Positions 30,845-39,923 are shown, counted from the first letter of the stretch. The stretch is DNA of 64,000 nucleotides from Mycolicibacterium mageritense (GCF_010727475.1 NZ_AP022567.1:4712001-4776000), one strand, 5' to 3'. The notes: a model not told the origin generated them from the letters alone. Numbers and translations: made by a program.

Positions 30845-32575
30845 TTACTCGACCAACTTGCCGAGTGTCGACACGGGCCGCATCAACGCGGCGATCTCGT
30901 GCGGTATGCCGGGCAGCTTTTCGTGTTCGATGCGGCCTGGGCCGGCCCACACCAGATTGACCTGCAGCGACTGGTCCGGATGCGGATGGTCCGCACGGAT
31001 GTGGGCGCCGCGGCTCTCCCGCCGCTCCAGCGCCGTCTCGAGCGTGGCCCGTGCCGCGATCAGCCCCGACTGCAGGTCGAATGCATGGGCCAGATCCGCG
31101 AATCCGGAGATGTCGGGATGCACCGCGAGGTCGGACATCTGGCACTCGATGTCTGCCACGGCGCGCAGGCCCGCGCGCAACCCGGCCTCGGTCCGCACCA
31201 CCCCGGCGTGTTCGGACATCGTGTTGCGCACGGCGCGCTGGAGGTAGCGCACGGGCTGGGTGCCCCTGATCGTCAGCATCGCGTCGACCTCTTCGCGGGC
31301 GCGTGACACGGCTGCGAGACAACGGTTGTGCGCGGCCAACCGCGCCGAATAGGCGGCCGCGGCGCGACCGACGATCTTGCCGTACACGAGCAGTTCGATG
31401 AGCGAGTTCCCGCCGAGTCGGTTGGCCCCGTGCAGACCGCTGGCGGCCTCGCCGATCGCGTACATCCCGGCGACTCCGGTGCTGTGGTCCTCAGCCCGTA
31501 CCCAGATACCGCCCATCGAATAGTGCGCGGTGGGGGAGACCTCGATCGGCGTGGTCGTGATGTCCAGCAGCTGCAGTTCCATCAAGGTCTGATACACCCG
31601 GGGGAGCCGTTGCATGATCTGGGCCGGCGGCAGGTGCGAGACGTCCAGCCAGACCCCGCCTCTCGCGGTACCGCGGCCTTCCTGGATCTCGGTGTACGCG
31701 GCGAGCGCGACCCGGTCACGGCTCGAAAGTTCCATCCGCACGGCGTCGTAGCGACGCATGAACCGCTCCCCGAGGCCGTTGCGCAGGATTCCGCCTTCAC
31801 CCCGCGCGGCTTCCGAAACCACGGTTCCCGCAACATCTTCGGGCTCCAGCAGGCCGAACGGGTGAAACTGCACGAGCTCGGGGTCACGGATCTTGCCGCC
31901 CGCCTGGACCGCGAGCCGGAACGAATCTCCGGTGTTCTCGTCGCGGCGTGCCGACGTACGCCTCCAGATGCGGGTGTGCCCGCCCGTGGCGAGGATGACG
32001 GCGTCGGCATGGATCGTCACGCGCGTTCCGTCGTCGACGTCGAAGCCGTAGGCGCCGAAGACCACGTTGTCGCACACGAGCACCTGCGTGATGTAGATCG
32101 AGTCGAGAAACCGGACTCCGAGTTCGTCGGCCCGGATGAGCAGCGTGCGTTGCAGCTCCAGCCCGGTGTAGTCCCCGGCGTACGCGGTGCGGCGGTAGGT
32201 GTGGGCGCCGAAGAACCGTTGGGAGATGCGGCCGTCGCGTTCGCGTGCGAACGCCATGCCCCAGCGCTCGAGGTCGGCGATCGAGTCCGCGGCTCCCTCG
32301 GCGACGATCTGCACGGTCACCGGATCGGCCAGCAACCGGCTTTCGGTCAGCGTGTCGGCGGCGTGCTGCTCCCAGCTGTCCTCGGGATCCATCGTGCCCA
32401 GCGCGGCATTGATGCCGCCCGCGGCCAGCGTGGTGTGGGCATCGGCCTTCGGTCGCTTGCCGACCACGAGCACGTCGATTCCGCGCTCCGCGAGCTCGAT
32501 CGACGCGCGCAACCCGGCTCCGCCGGACCCGATGACCAGGACCGATGTGCCGAGCTGCTGAACAGGATGATTCAT
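30845..32575 (-). CDS. Solitary FAD flavoprotein of the SdhA/fumarate reductase/L-aspartate oxidase family
   Basis: A 576-residue flavoprotein. The FAD loop is SVLVIGSGGAGLRASIE, the flavin-proximal segment is AHTTLAAGGINAA (a His is present where SdhA has its covalent FAD His), the substrate loop is LVQFHPFGLLEPED, then SSRDRVALA, SPTAHYSMGGI, and the C-terminal RRESRGAHIRADHP. The ATG at 32575 has GGAG upstream. No iron-sulfur or membrane subunit gene lies beside it, so it is not a full complex here. It may be a soluble fumarate reductase/succinate oxidase or aspartate oxidase. It is divergent from upp. Confidence 0.85.
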   Translation of the reverse strand: MNHPVQQLGTSVLVIGSGGAGLRASIELAERGIDVLVVGKRPKADAHTTLAAGGINAALGTMDPEDSWEQHAADTLTESRLLADPVTVQIVAEGAADSIADLERWGMAFARERDGRISQRFFGAHTYRRTAYAGDYTGLELQRTLLIRADELGVRFLDSIYITQVLVCDNVVFGAYGFDVDDGTRVTIHADAVILATGGHTRIWRRTSARRDENTGDSFRLAVQAGGKIRDPELVQFHPFGLLEPEDVAGTVVSEAARGEGGILRNGLGERFMRRYDAVRMELSSRDRVALAAYTEIQEGRGTARGGVWLDVSHLPPAQIMQRLPRVYQTLMELQLLDITTTPIEVSPTAHYSMGGIWVRAEDHSTGVAGMYAIGEAASGLHGANRLGGNSLIELLVYGKIVGRAAAAYSARLAAHNRCLAAVSRAREEVDAMLTIRGTQPVRYLQRAVRNTMSEHAGVVRTEAGLRAGLRAVADIECQMSDLAVHPDISGFADLAHAFDLQSGLIAARATLETALERRESRGAHIRADHPHPDQSLQVNLVWAGPGRIEHEKLPGIPHEIAALMRPVSTLGKLVE

Positions 32576-32696
32576 CAATTCTCCATTGCGGCGGATACCT
32601 TTTGCGCCTATGGGAAAACGCCGCGGCGGCCACGGATACATCCGGCGTGCGCCGTAGTCGATGCCCGCCCGTGCCCCGACCCATTAAGGTCGCCCC

Positions 32697-33320
32697 ATGG
32701 ACGTACGGGTCGTTGACCACCCCCTGGCCGCTGCGCGGCTGACCACCCTGCGGGACGAGCGGACCGACAACGCGGGGTTTCGGGCCGCGTTGCGCGACCT
32801 CACGCTGATGCTGGTGTACGAAGCCACACGCGACGCCGCGTGCGACGAGATTCCGGTGCGGACGCCGCTGGTCGAGACGACCGGTTGCCGGCTGGCCAAC
32901 CCGCCGCTGCTGGTGCCGGTGCTGCGCGCCGGGCTGGGCATGGTGGACCAGGCCCACGCGCTGATCCCCGAGGCGCAGGTGGGTTTCGTCGGCGTCGCGC
33001 GGGACGAAGAGACACACCAGCCCACGCCGTATCTGGCCTCGCTGCCCGACGATCTGAGCACCCGCACGGTGTTCGTGCTGGACCCGATGCTGGCCACCGG
33101 TGGGTCGATGGCCCACACCATCGGTCTGCTGAAGGAGCGCAACGCGGTCGACATCACCGCGGTCTGCGTCGTGTGCGCGCCGGAGGGCATCGCCGCATTG
33201 GAGAAGGTGGCGCCGGACATGCGGCTGATCACCGCGACCGTCGACGACGGACTCAACGAGATCGCCTACATCGTCCCGGGTCTCGGCGACGCGGGGGACC
33301 GGCAGTTCGGGCCGCGCTAG
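32697..33320 (+). CDS. upp: Uracil phosphoribosyltransferase
   Basis: A 207-residue enzyme that makes UMP from uracil and PRPP. The PRPP loop is FVLDPMLATGGSMAHTIGLL. The uracil-binding C-terminus is DDGLNEIAYIVPGLGDAGDRQFG. VPVLRAGLGMVDQAHALIP is also typical. It completes pyrimidine salvage started by cdd and deoA. It corresponds to Rv3309c. The kinase gene follows 28 bp downstream on the same strand. Confidence 0.96.
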   Translation: MDVRVVDHPLAAARLTTLRDERTDNAGFRAALRDLTLMLVYEATRDAACDEIPVRTPLVETTGCRLANPPLLVPVLRAGLGMVDQAHALIPEAQVGFVGVARDEETHQPTPYLASLPDDLSTRTVFVLDPMLATGGSMAHTIGLLKERNAVDITAVCVVCAPEGIAALEKVAPDMRLITATVDDGLNEIAYIVPGLGDAGDRQFGPR

Positions 33321-33348
33321 CGGGCCTGGACTCGGTACGATCCGCGAC

Positions 33349-34881
33349 ATGTCGCTGCAGAGTGGAGCCACCTTCGCGGGCTTCACGGTGGTCCGGCTGC
33401 TCGGGTCCGGGGGCATGGGCCAGGTGTACCTGGTTCGGCACCCGCGGCTGCCCCGCAACGATGCGCTCAAGATCCTGCCCCGGGCGCTGGCGGAAGATCG
33501 GGACTACCGCCTGCGCTTCGAGCGCGAGGCCGATGCCGCGGCCGCCCTGTGGCACCCCAACATCGTGGGCGTGCACGACCGGGGCGAGTACGACGGTCAG
33601 CTGTGGATCTCGATGGACTTCGTCGATGGTGCCGACGCGGGACAGGTGCTGCGGGAACGCTTTCCGCACGGGATGCCCCGCGACGAGGCGGTGCAGATCG
33701 TCAGTGCGATGGCCGACGCGCTGGACTACGCGCACAGCTGTGGCCTGCTGCACCGCGACGTCAAGCCGTCGAACATCCTGCTCGCCGCGCCGAAGGGCAA
33801 TCAACGGCGAATCCTGCTCGCGGACTTCGGAATCGCGCGGCAACTCGACGATGTGACCGGGCTGACCGCCACCAACATGACGGTGGGTACCATCAGCTAC
33901 GCCGCGCCCGAACAGCTCATGGACGGTCCCATCGACGGGCGGGCGGATCAATACGCGCTGGCGGCGACGGCGTTTCACCTCCTCACCGGATCCGCGCCGT
34001 ATGCCCACTCGAATCCGGCCGTGGTGATCAGCCGCCGGTTGAGCGGGCCGGTTCCCCGGCTGGCCGAAACACACCGGGAACTCGCCGATCTGGACGGTGC
34101 GATGGGCCGGGCGCTGGCGGTCGATCCCGATCAGCGGTTCGCCAGTTGCCAGGATTTCGCCGCGGCGCTGCGGGCCGAGCGGGCGGTCACGCCCCCGCCG
34201 CCCCAGCCGTTCGAGGCGGCCGCGCCGACCATGTTCGCCCAGACACCACCGATGTTCACCGCGCACGCACCGAATGTCCATCCGGCAGGCCCGATGTCGC
34301 CTCCGGGGCCGCCGACGGTCCAGGGTGCGCCGCGGGGCCGCCGCTCGGGCGTGATGATCGCGCTGGCCGGCGTTGGCGTGTTGTTGCTGGGTGTGGTTGC
34401 GCTGGTCGCGGTCTTGCTGACGCGTGACGGGCAGCCGCAGGCCACGACGGAATCGTCGGCGACCGCGACCACCGAGCGTGCGGCACCGCCGGTGACGGTC
34501 ACGGTGCCGTCCACCGTGACGGTGGCGCCCCCGTCCACGAGTTCGCGGATGGTACTTCCGGATGCGGACACGCAGGGGTTCGTCGGATACAACGGGGCCG
34601 CCCGCTGCGGTGGTCAGGATCGGGCCGTGATGATCCTGCGCACGCCGCAGTCCGCGGTGGTCATCTGCCGCGATTCGGCAGGCGCCATGTACTACCGGGG
34701 ACTGCGCCTCTCCGACGGCAGCACAATCGAATTGGGCGGGGCGTCGGCTTTCGACGGTGGCTACGCCGCGACCAATCCCGAAGGCCCGACCCGGTACGAG
34801 GTCAGCCGAGACGGCCTGCGGATCGTCCAGAACGGCGACGTTCTCGCAACCGAACCCGCGGTCGAATCCGCGTCACCATAG
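33349..34881 (+). CDS. Membrane Ser/Thr protein kinase (Pkn family)
   Basis: A 510-residue eukaryotic-type kinase. The Gly-rich loop is LLGSGGMGQVYLV, the ATP lysine is Lys41 (ALKIL), the catalytic loop is HRDVKPSN (Asp137), and DFG is at 159-161. The activation loop GLTATNMTVGTISYAAPEQL has several Thr for autophosphorylation. A Pro-rich juxtamembrane part (about 280-330) leads to one membrane helix at 334-357. An extracellular domain of about 150 residues follows, with a Thr/Val-rich stalk and a small globular end with a Cys pair (ARCGG, VVICRD). The locus is not one of the conserved pkn sites I recognise. Its end overlaps the convergent pmmB by 9 bp. Confidence 0.92.
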   Translation: MSLQSGATFAGFTVVRLLGSGGMGQVYLVRHPRLPRNDALKILPRALAEDRDYRLRFEREADAAAALWHPNIVGVHDRGEYDGQLWISMDFVDGADAGQVLRERFPHGMPRDEAVQIVSAMADALDYAHSCGLLHRDVKPSNILLAAPKGNQRRILLADFGIARQLDDVTGLTATNMTVGTISYAAPEQLMDGPIDGRADQYALAATAFHLLTGSAPYAHSNPAVVISRRLSGPVPRLAETHRELADLDGAMGRALAVDPDQRFASCQDFAAALRAERAVTPPPPQPFEAAAPTMFAQTPPMFTAHAPNVHPAGPMSPPGPPTVQGAPRGRRSGVMIALAGVGVLLLGVVALVAVLLTRDGQPQATTESSATATTERAAPPVTVTVPSTVTVAPPSTSSRMVLPDADTQGFVGYNGAARCGGQDRAVMILRTPQSAVVICRDSAGAMYYRGLRLSDGSTIELGGASAFDGGYAATNPEGPTRYEVSRDGLRIVQNGDVLATEPAVESASP

Positions 34882-36489
34882 TTCCGCAGCGCGGCAGAGC
34901 TGTTCGCCGAGCGCCTCCGCACGCTCCCTGGCCGCCGCCAGTTTGTCGGTCGGTGCGCACCGAACTTCGATGTAGGACTTGAGTTTCGGCTCGGTGCCCG
35001 AGGGCCGGACCACCACGCGGACGGTCGTGTCGGAGTCGCCGCCGGTGAAGATCAATGCGTCGGTGCGGTGTTGGCCGCGCCGGTCGAGCAGATCCTCGAC
35101 CGTGACCTCGAACCCCGCCAGTTCGGTCGGTGGCTCCGACCGCAGGCGGGTCATGGCCGTCGGGGCGTCGTCGACGTGGCGCGAAATGGCCCGGGTGATG
35201 TGGACGCCGTGGGTGCGGGCGAGCTCGTCGAGCGCGTCGAGCATGGTCCGGCCCTGGTCTCGCAGGGCCGCGACCAGGTCGCAGGCCAGGATCGCGGCGC
35301 TGATGCCGTCCTTGTCGCGCACCGACGCGGGATCGACGCAGTGGCCGATCGCCTCCTCGTACGCATAGACCAGGGTGGTGCCGGGTGCGGCGGCGCGCGC
35401 GAGCCACTTGAAACCCGTGAGGGTTTCGGCGTGCTGCGCGTCGTGTGCGGCGGCGATGGCCGCAAGCATGCGTGAGGAGACCACGGTGCTGGCCACCACC
35501 GTGGCCTCGCTGACCGGGCCACGTTCGACCTGCGACAGGATGTAATCGCCCAGCAGCCAACCTGTTTCGTCACCCGACAGCATGCGCCACCCGCCCGGTG
35601 TCGGTACTCCCACCGCGCATCGGTCGGCGTCGGGATCCAGTGCGATCGCGACATCGGCAGACACGTCGGCGGCGAGTTCCAGCAGCAGGTCGGTGACGCC
35701 GGGCTCTTCGGGATTGGGGAACGGGACGGTCGGGAAGTCCGGGTCCGGCATGAACTGGGCCTCGACCACGTGGACGTCGTCGAACCCTGCCATTGCGAGT
35801 GCGTCGAGGACGTATTCGCCGCCCACGCCGTGCAGTGGCGTCAACGCGATCCGCACCGAACCGGTGGTCCGGCGTACTTTGGCCGCGCGCTCCAGGTAGT
35901 GCCTGATCTGTCCGATGCCGCTGGTTTCGACCGCAGCCCTTCGGATTTCGTCGGCGTGCGGCGCGCGGGCCACGGCTGCCTCGATGTCCCGGTCGGTGGG
36001 CGAGATGATCTGCATGCCGCCGTCGAAGAACACCTTGTAGCCGTTGTCGGATGCCGGATTGTGCGATGCGGTGATCTGGATGCCCGCGACCGCCGGGAGG
36101 TGGCGCACCGCGTAGGCGACTATGGGCGTCGGGACGGTGGCCGGCATCAGTACGACCTGGAACCCTTCGGCCGCAAGGACTTCCGCGGCGGCGAGGGCGA
36201 ATTCATCCGAGCGGTGCCGCGCGTCGCGCCCGACCACGACGTGCGATCCGCCGAGGCATCGTTCTTTGAGCACCTGTGCCACGCCCCACGTGGTGCGCAG
36301 CACGACGGCCAGATTCATCGCGTCGGGACCGCCGCGCAGCGGACCGCGCAACCCGGCCGTGCCGAACCTCAGCGGTTGGCTGAACCGGCGGTCGAGTTCG
36401 TCGGGGCTGCAGGCGGAGAGTTCCGCGGCGGTCTGCGGGTCGGGATCGTGGGCGATCCACTCGGCGGCTGAGGTCGCGGTCGACGTCAT
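34873..36489 (-). CDS. pmmB: Phosphomannomutase/phosphoglucomutase-like (phosphopentomutase-type PmmB)
   Basis: A 538-residue alpha-D-phosphohexomutase. The phosphoserine loop is ITASHNPASDNGYKVFF, the metal loop is DPDADRCAVGV, the sugar loop contains YAYEEAIG, and the phosphate loop contains RPSGTEPKLK. Although annotated as phosphomannomutase in mycobacteria (Rv3308), the neighbours upp, deoD, deoA and add suggest that ribose-1-phosphate/deoxyribose-1-phosphate interconversion is equally plausible. The start overlaps the MarR stop (ATGA). Confidence 0.92.
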   Translation of the reverse strand: MTSTATSAAEWIAHDPDPQTAAELSACSPDELDRRFSQPLRFGTAGLRGPLRGGPDAMNLAVVLRTTWGVAQVLKERCLGGSHVVVGRDARHRSDEFALAAAEVLAAEGFQVVLMPATVPTPIVAYAVRHLPAVAGIQITASHNPASDNGYKVFFDGGMQIISPTDRDIEAAVARAPHADEIRRAAVETSGIGQIRHYLERAAKVRRTTGSVRIALTPLHGVGGEYVLDALAMAGFDDVHVVEAQFMPDPDFPTVPFPNPEEPGVTDLLLELAADVSADVAIALDPDADRCAVGVPTPGGWRMLSGDETGWLLGDYILSQVERGPVSEATVVASTVVSSRMLAAIAAAHDAQHAETLTGFKWLARAAAPGTTLVYAYEEAIGHCVDPASVRDKDGISAAILACDLVAALRDQGRTMLDALDELARTHGVHITRAISRHVDDAPTAMTRLRSEPPTELAGFEVTVEDLLDRRGQHRTDALIFTGGDSDTTVRVVVRPSGTEPKLKSYIEVRCAPTDKLAAARERAEALGEQLCRAAELW

Positions 36490-36932
36490 GTGGCAAGTGT
36501 GCCCGCAGCGGTGTCGGAGTACGCAAGCTTGCGGAGGATCGGCGCGACGAGCATCAGCAGGTCGAACTCGAGATCGGTCAGGTTGTCCCGCATGGTGGCG
36601 TGCAGCCAGGCGTCGCGCTCGTCGCGGTCGGCCTGCAGCAGGCGGGCCCCGTCGCCGGTGATGTCGATCAGCTGGCGCCTGCGGTCATTGTCGTCGGGAC
36701 GGCGCGCGATGAGCCCGCGGCCGAGCAGCTCGTTGATGCTGTCGGTGAGCGACTGTGCGCGCACGTGCAGCCGGACACCGAGTTCGGCCGGGGTGGTGGT
36801 GCCGGCCCGGCTGATCTCGCCGAGCAGTTGCAGCTGGCTCAGCGTGAGCCCGTTGTCCGGGCGGTGCCTGCGCATCTGGCGTGTGACCGCCATCATCGAT
36901 TCCCGCAGCTCTGTGGCAGATGTTGCGATCAT
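36486..36932 (-). CDS. MarR-family regulator
   Basis: A 148-residue winged-helix regulator (LTLSQLQLLGEISRAG, then TPAELGVRLHVRAQSLTDSINELLGRGLIARRPDDNDRR with the DxR wing). The start is the ATG at 36932; its first base pairs lie inside a perfect operator, so autoregulation is likely. Its stop overlaps the pmmB start (ATGA), which puts a salvage/sugar enzyme under the same promoter. It is divergent from an AbrB-family membrane protein. Confidence 0.9.
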   Translation of the reverse strand: MIATSATELRESMMAVTRQMRRHRPDNGLTLSQLQLLGEISRAGTTTPAELGVRLHVRAQSLTDSINELLGRGLIARRPDDNDRRRQLIDITGDGARLLQADRDERDAWLHATMRDNLTDLEFDLLMLVAPILRKLAYSDTAAGTLAT

Positions 36933-37015
36933 TACCAAGTTATACCTTGGTAATATCCCGGTGTATATGCATCAAACACCAGAACTTAAAAGGTAAGTCT
37001 TGGTAATATCCCGGT
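36931..37015. promoter_or_regulatory. MarR operator region: perfect inverted repeat plus 17-bp direct repeat
   Basis: ATTACCAAG and CTTGGTAAT (36931-36939 and 36946-36954) form a perfect 9-base inverted repeat over the MarR start codon. CTTGGTAATATCCCGGT occurs at 36946-36962 and again at 36999-37015, so half of the operator plus its flank is duplicated 53 bp away, next to the AbrB-type gene. Confidence 0.8.
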
Positions 37016-37029
37016 TCGGAGGTGGAATT

Positions 37030-38121
37030 CTGCGGACCAGGCTGGTGCTTCGGTGGGCCCTGCTCGCGGCGGTGACGGTCGCGGCGACGGTGCCGCTCAC
37101 CCTCGTCGGCGTACCGTCGGCGGCCCTGTTCGCGGCACTCGCCGTCGGCATCGTGCTCGCGCTGGCGTCGCTGGCTCCGTCGGCGGTGCCGCGGCGCGCA
37201 GGCATCGTCGCCCAGGGTGTGCTCGGCGTCTACATCGGCACCATGGTCCACCAGGACGCGGTCGAGGCGTTGCGGTCGAACTGGTTGATCGTGGCAGCCG
37301 TCTCCGTCGCGACGCTGGCACTGAGCGTGCTGGCCGGGGTGCTGCTCGGGCTGCACCGCGATGTGACGCCGCTGACCGGGTCGCTGGCCCTGGTGGCGGG
37401 TGGGGCCTCGGGCCTGGTGGCGATCGCGCGCGAACTCGGCGGTGACGACCGCGTGGTCTCGGTGGTGCAGTACCTGCGCGTGGCGTTGGTGACCGCGACC
37501 ATTCCGCTGGTGGTGACGCTGGTCTTCCGGCCCACTCGTTCGCACCCCGGTGCCGTTCCGATCCACCCCGATCAGGCGCCCTGGTACGTGAGCCTCGGCC
37601 TGCTGGTCGCCCTGGTGGCGGTCGGCGCGGTGGGCGGCCGCTTGATCCGGTTGCCCGGCGCCGGGTTGCTCGGGCCGTTGGCGCTCACGGTCGTGCTGCA
37701 GCTCACCGGACTGTCGTTCGGGCTGACCGTGCCCACGCTGCTGGTGCAGGCCGCGTACATGGTGATCGGTTGGCAGGCCGGGGTGTCGTTCACGCGAGAA
37801 TCGCTGCGGGCGATCGGTCGTATCCTTCCGCTGGCGCTGACGCTGATCGTGGTCCTCGGTGTCGCCACGGCTGGCCTCGGTGTGGTGCTGGCCAACGTGG
37901 CGGGCGTCAGTCAGCTCGACGGCTACCTGGCCACGAGCCCGGGCGGCGTCTACGCGGTGCTGGCCACCGCCGTCGAGACCGGATCCAACGTGACGTTCAT
38001 CGTCGCAGCCCAGGTGTTGCGGGTGCTGCTGATGTTGTTCGTCGCACCGCTGCTGGCGCGCATTCTGGCCAGGTTCGCGGGACGGGCCAAAGCGGAACCC
38101 GTTGGGGTCAGCGGCGGTTGA
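37030..38121 (+). CDS. AbrB-family membrane protein (ammonia monooxygenase-like/transporter)
   Basis: About 363 residues with ten or so membrane helices in two repeats of the AbrB (putative ammonia monooxygenase) family, for example PRRAGIVAQGVLGVYIG, SLALVAGGASGLVAIARELGGDDRVVSVVQYLR and SPGGVYAVLATAVETGSNV in the second half. The best ribosome site is GGAGG at 37018-37022, which points to a CTG start at 37030; a TTG at 37000 lies inside the operator repeat and lacks a site. It is controlled by the divergent MarR. Its end overlaps the convergent monooxygenase by 14 bp. The substrate is unknown. Confidence 0.8.
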   Translation: MRTRLVLRWALLAAVTVAATVPLTLVGVPSAALFAALAVGIVLALASLAPSAVPRRAGIVAQGVLGVYIGTMVHQDAVEALRSNWLIVAAVSVATLALSVLAGVLLGLHRDVTPLTGSLALVAGGASGLVAIARELGGDDRVVSVVQYLRVALVTATIPLVVTLVFRPTRSHPGAVPIHPDQAPWYVSLGLLVALVAVGAVGGRLIRLPGAGLLGPLALTVVLQLTGLSFGLTVPTLLVQAAYMVIGWQAGVSFTRESLRAIGRILPLALTLIVVLGVATAGLGVVLANVAGVSQLDGYLATSPGGVYAVLATAVETGSNVTFIVAAQVLRVLLMLFVAPLLARILARFAGRAKAEPVGVSGG

Positions 38122-39253
38122 GACCCGAAAGTTGCACCGCCAGCTTGCGCCGCACCGCGGGCACCATGCCCGCCAGCCGCATGACGGCGTTTCGGAACGG
38201 GCGCAGCCGCGCCGACGCGGTCGCCAGTTCGGTGAGCCGGCTGGTCTGCGAGACGACGCGCTGCGCGACGCGGCGCCGGGCCTCGGCGTAGTCGTCGAGC
38301 AGTTCCTCGGGCTCGCCGTCGAGCACGCGTGCCAGGCACTCGCCGAGCGTGACGGCATCCTGGATGCCCAGGTTCATGCCTTGCCCACCGGCCGGTGAGT
38401 GCACGTGCGCGGCGTCGCCTGCCAGCAGGATGTGGTTGTCCCGGAACGCATCGGCGACGCGGTGGTGAACCCGGAATCGCGAGCCCCACACCACGTCTTC
38501 GACGACGGCCGGGTGTGCCGCCGGTCCGCGCTCGTCGAGCAGCCGCTGGACGAATGCCGTGTCGGGGTGCTGCGGGGCGTCGTCGACGGTCGCCACGATG
38601 CGATGCCTGCCGTCGGGCAGTGGCGCGACGACCACCAGGCCGGCCGGGGAGAAGTACAGGATGACCTGATCGGCCGGAACCCCGCCGGACAGCCGCACAT
38701 CGGCCAGCGCAAATGATTCGCCGTAGGTGCCGCCGGTGAAGGGGATGCCGGCCTGGTCGCGCACTGTGCTGTGCATGCCGTCCGCGCCGACGACGTAACG
38801 TGCCTTGATCTCCTGGCCGTCGGCGAACGTCGCGGTCGCCCAATCGCCGTCCTGGACGATGCGGTTCACGGTCGCCGGGCGGATGACCTTTCCGCCGAGC
38901 TGTTCGAGCCTGTCGAGCAGGAATGCCTCGGTGTCGGCCTGCGAGATCATCAGCGTGTACGGGTACCGCGTGGGCAGCTTGCCGAACGGCACGCCGATGA
39001 GCAGGGTGTCGCGGTCGCGGATGGTGAACGCGGGTGTGTGGACGCCGCGGGCCACGAGTTGCGTGGTGACGCCGTAGGGCTCGAGCAGCTCGAGGGTGCG
39101 GGCGTGGACGACCGCGGCACGCGAGGTGTTGGCCCCCGCGGCCTGATTGTCGACGACGGTCACGGTGTGGCCGCGCTGCGTCAACACGATGGCGGTGGTC
39201 AATCCGACCGGGCCGGCCCCGACGATCAGCACATCTGTGGTGGACGTTTGCAT
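38108..39253 (-). CDS. FAD-dependent aromatic monooxygenase (PHBH/PheA-type)
   Basis: A 381-residue single-component flavin hydroxylase. The FAD loop is DVLIVGAGPVGLTTAIVL, the second motif is YVVGADGMHSTVRDQAGI, and the third is NHILLAGDAAHVHSPAGGQGMNLGIQDA. These enzymes hydroxylate phenolic or polyketide-type aromatics, or inactivate antibiotics such as rifampicin and tetracycline. The substrate cannot be read from the sequence. It is divergent from a TetR regulator with matching operators in between, so it is probably induced by its substrate. Confidence 0.88.
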   Translation of the reverse strand: MQTSTTDVLIVGAGPVGLTTAIVLTQRGHTVTVVDNQAAGANTSRAAVVHARTLELLEPYGVTTQLVARGVHTPAFTIRDRDTLLIGVPFGKLPTRYPYTLMISQADTEAFLLDRLEQLGGKVIRPATVNRIVQDGDWATATFADGQEIKARYVVGADGMHSTVRDQAGIPFTGGTYGESFALADVRLSGGVPADQVILYFSPAGLVVVAPLPDGRHRIVATVDDAPQHPDTAFVQRLLDERGPAAHPAVVEDVVWGSRFRVHHRVADAFRDNHILLAGDAAHVHSPAGGQGMNLGIQDAVTLGECLARVLDGEPEELLDDYAEARRRVAQRVVSQTSRLTELATASARLRPFRNAVMRLAGMVPAVRRKLAVQLSGLNRR

Positions 39254-39278
39254 CTCGACTCCTTGTCAACAACCGTTG

Positions 39279-39337
39279 GTCAACGCGTGTTGACTTCAAC
39301 TTAGAGCTGCGGCACTGGAAAGTCAACATCTGTTGAC
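39279..39337. promoter_or_regulatory. Two TetR operators between monooxygenase and TetR genes
   Basis: GTCAACGCGTGTTGAC (39279-39294, one mismatch between arms) and GTCAACATCTGTTGAC (39322-39337, perfect 7-base arms). Centres are 43 bp apart, one copy near each gene. Another half-site, TTGTCAAC, lies at about 39263-39270. Confidence 0.75.
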
Positions 39338-39350
39338 CTAACCTGGCGGC

Positions 39351-39923
39351 ATGAGACGCACGGCAGCCGAAGCCAAGGCGGGGATCCTCGCCGCAGCCCG
39401 CGAACGCTTTGCCGCGGACGGGTACGAGCGGGCCACCATCCGCGTGATCGCGGGCGACGCCGCGATCGACCCGGCCATGGTCATGCGTTACTTCGGGAGC
39501 AAGGAGGGGTTGTTCGCGGCCGCGGCCGAGTTCGATCTGGACCTGCCGGACCTCACCGAGATCGCGGCCGAACGACTCGGCGCCGCACTGGCCGCCCATT
39601 TCGTCGAACGGTGGGAGCGCGACGAGGCACTGCAGATCCTGCTGCGGGTGGGCGTCACCAACGAGGCGGTCGCCGAGCGGATGCGCACGATCTTCGCGGC
39701 ACAGCTGGCGCCGGTGATCGTGAAAGCGACCGCGAATCCGCAGGAGGCCCCGGTGCGCGCGAGCCTGGTCGCCTCGCAGGTGCTCGGCATGGCGCTGTGC
39801 CGGTATGTGCTGGCCTTCCCGCCGTTGGCGGGGATGTCACGCGAGGATGTCGTCGCCTGGATCGGCCCGGCGCTGCAGCGGTATCTGACCGTGTCAGAGC
39901 CGCGCGATGACAGCGGCGAGTAG
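39351..39923 (+). CDS. TetR-family repressor of the adjacent monooxygenase
   Basis: A 190-residue regulator. The helix-turn-helix (about residues 8-55: AGILAAARERFAADGYERATIRVIAG, then DPAMVMRYFGSKEGLF) is followed by a TetR_C-type domain. Operators with GTCAACA/TGTTGAC arms lie between it and the divergent monooxygenase. Its end overlaps the convergent deoD by 30 bp. Confidence 0.88.
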   Translation: MRRTAAEAKAGILAAARERFAADGYERATIRVIAGDAAIDPAMVMRYFGSKEGLFAAAAEFDLDLPDLTEIAAERLGAALAAHFVERWERDEALQILLRVGVTNEAVAERMRTIFAAQLAPVIVKATANPQEAPVRASLVASQVLGMALCRYVLAFPPLAGMSREDVVAWIGPALQRYLTVSEPRDDSGE

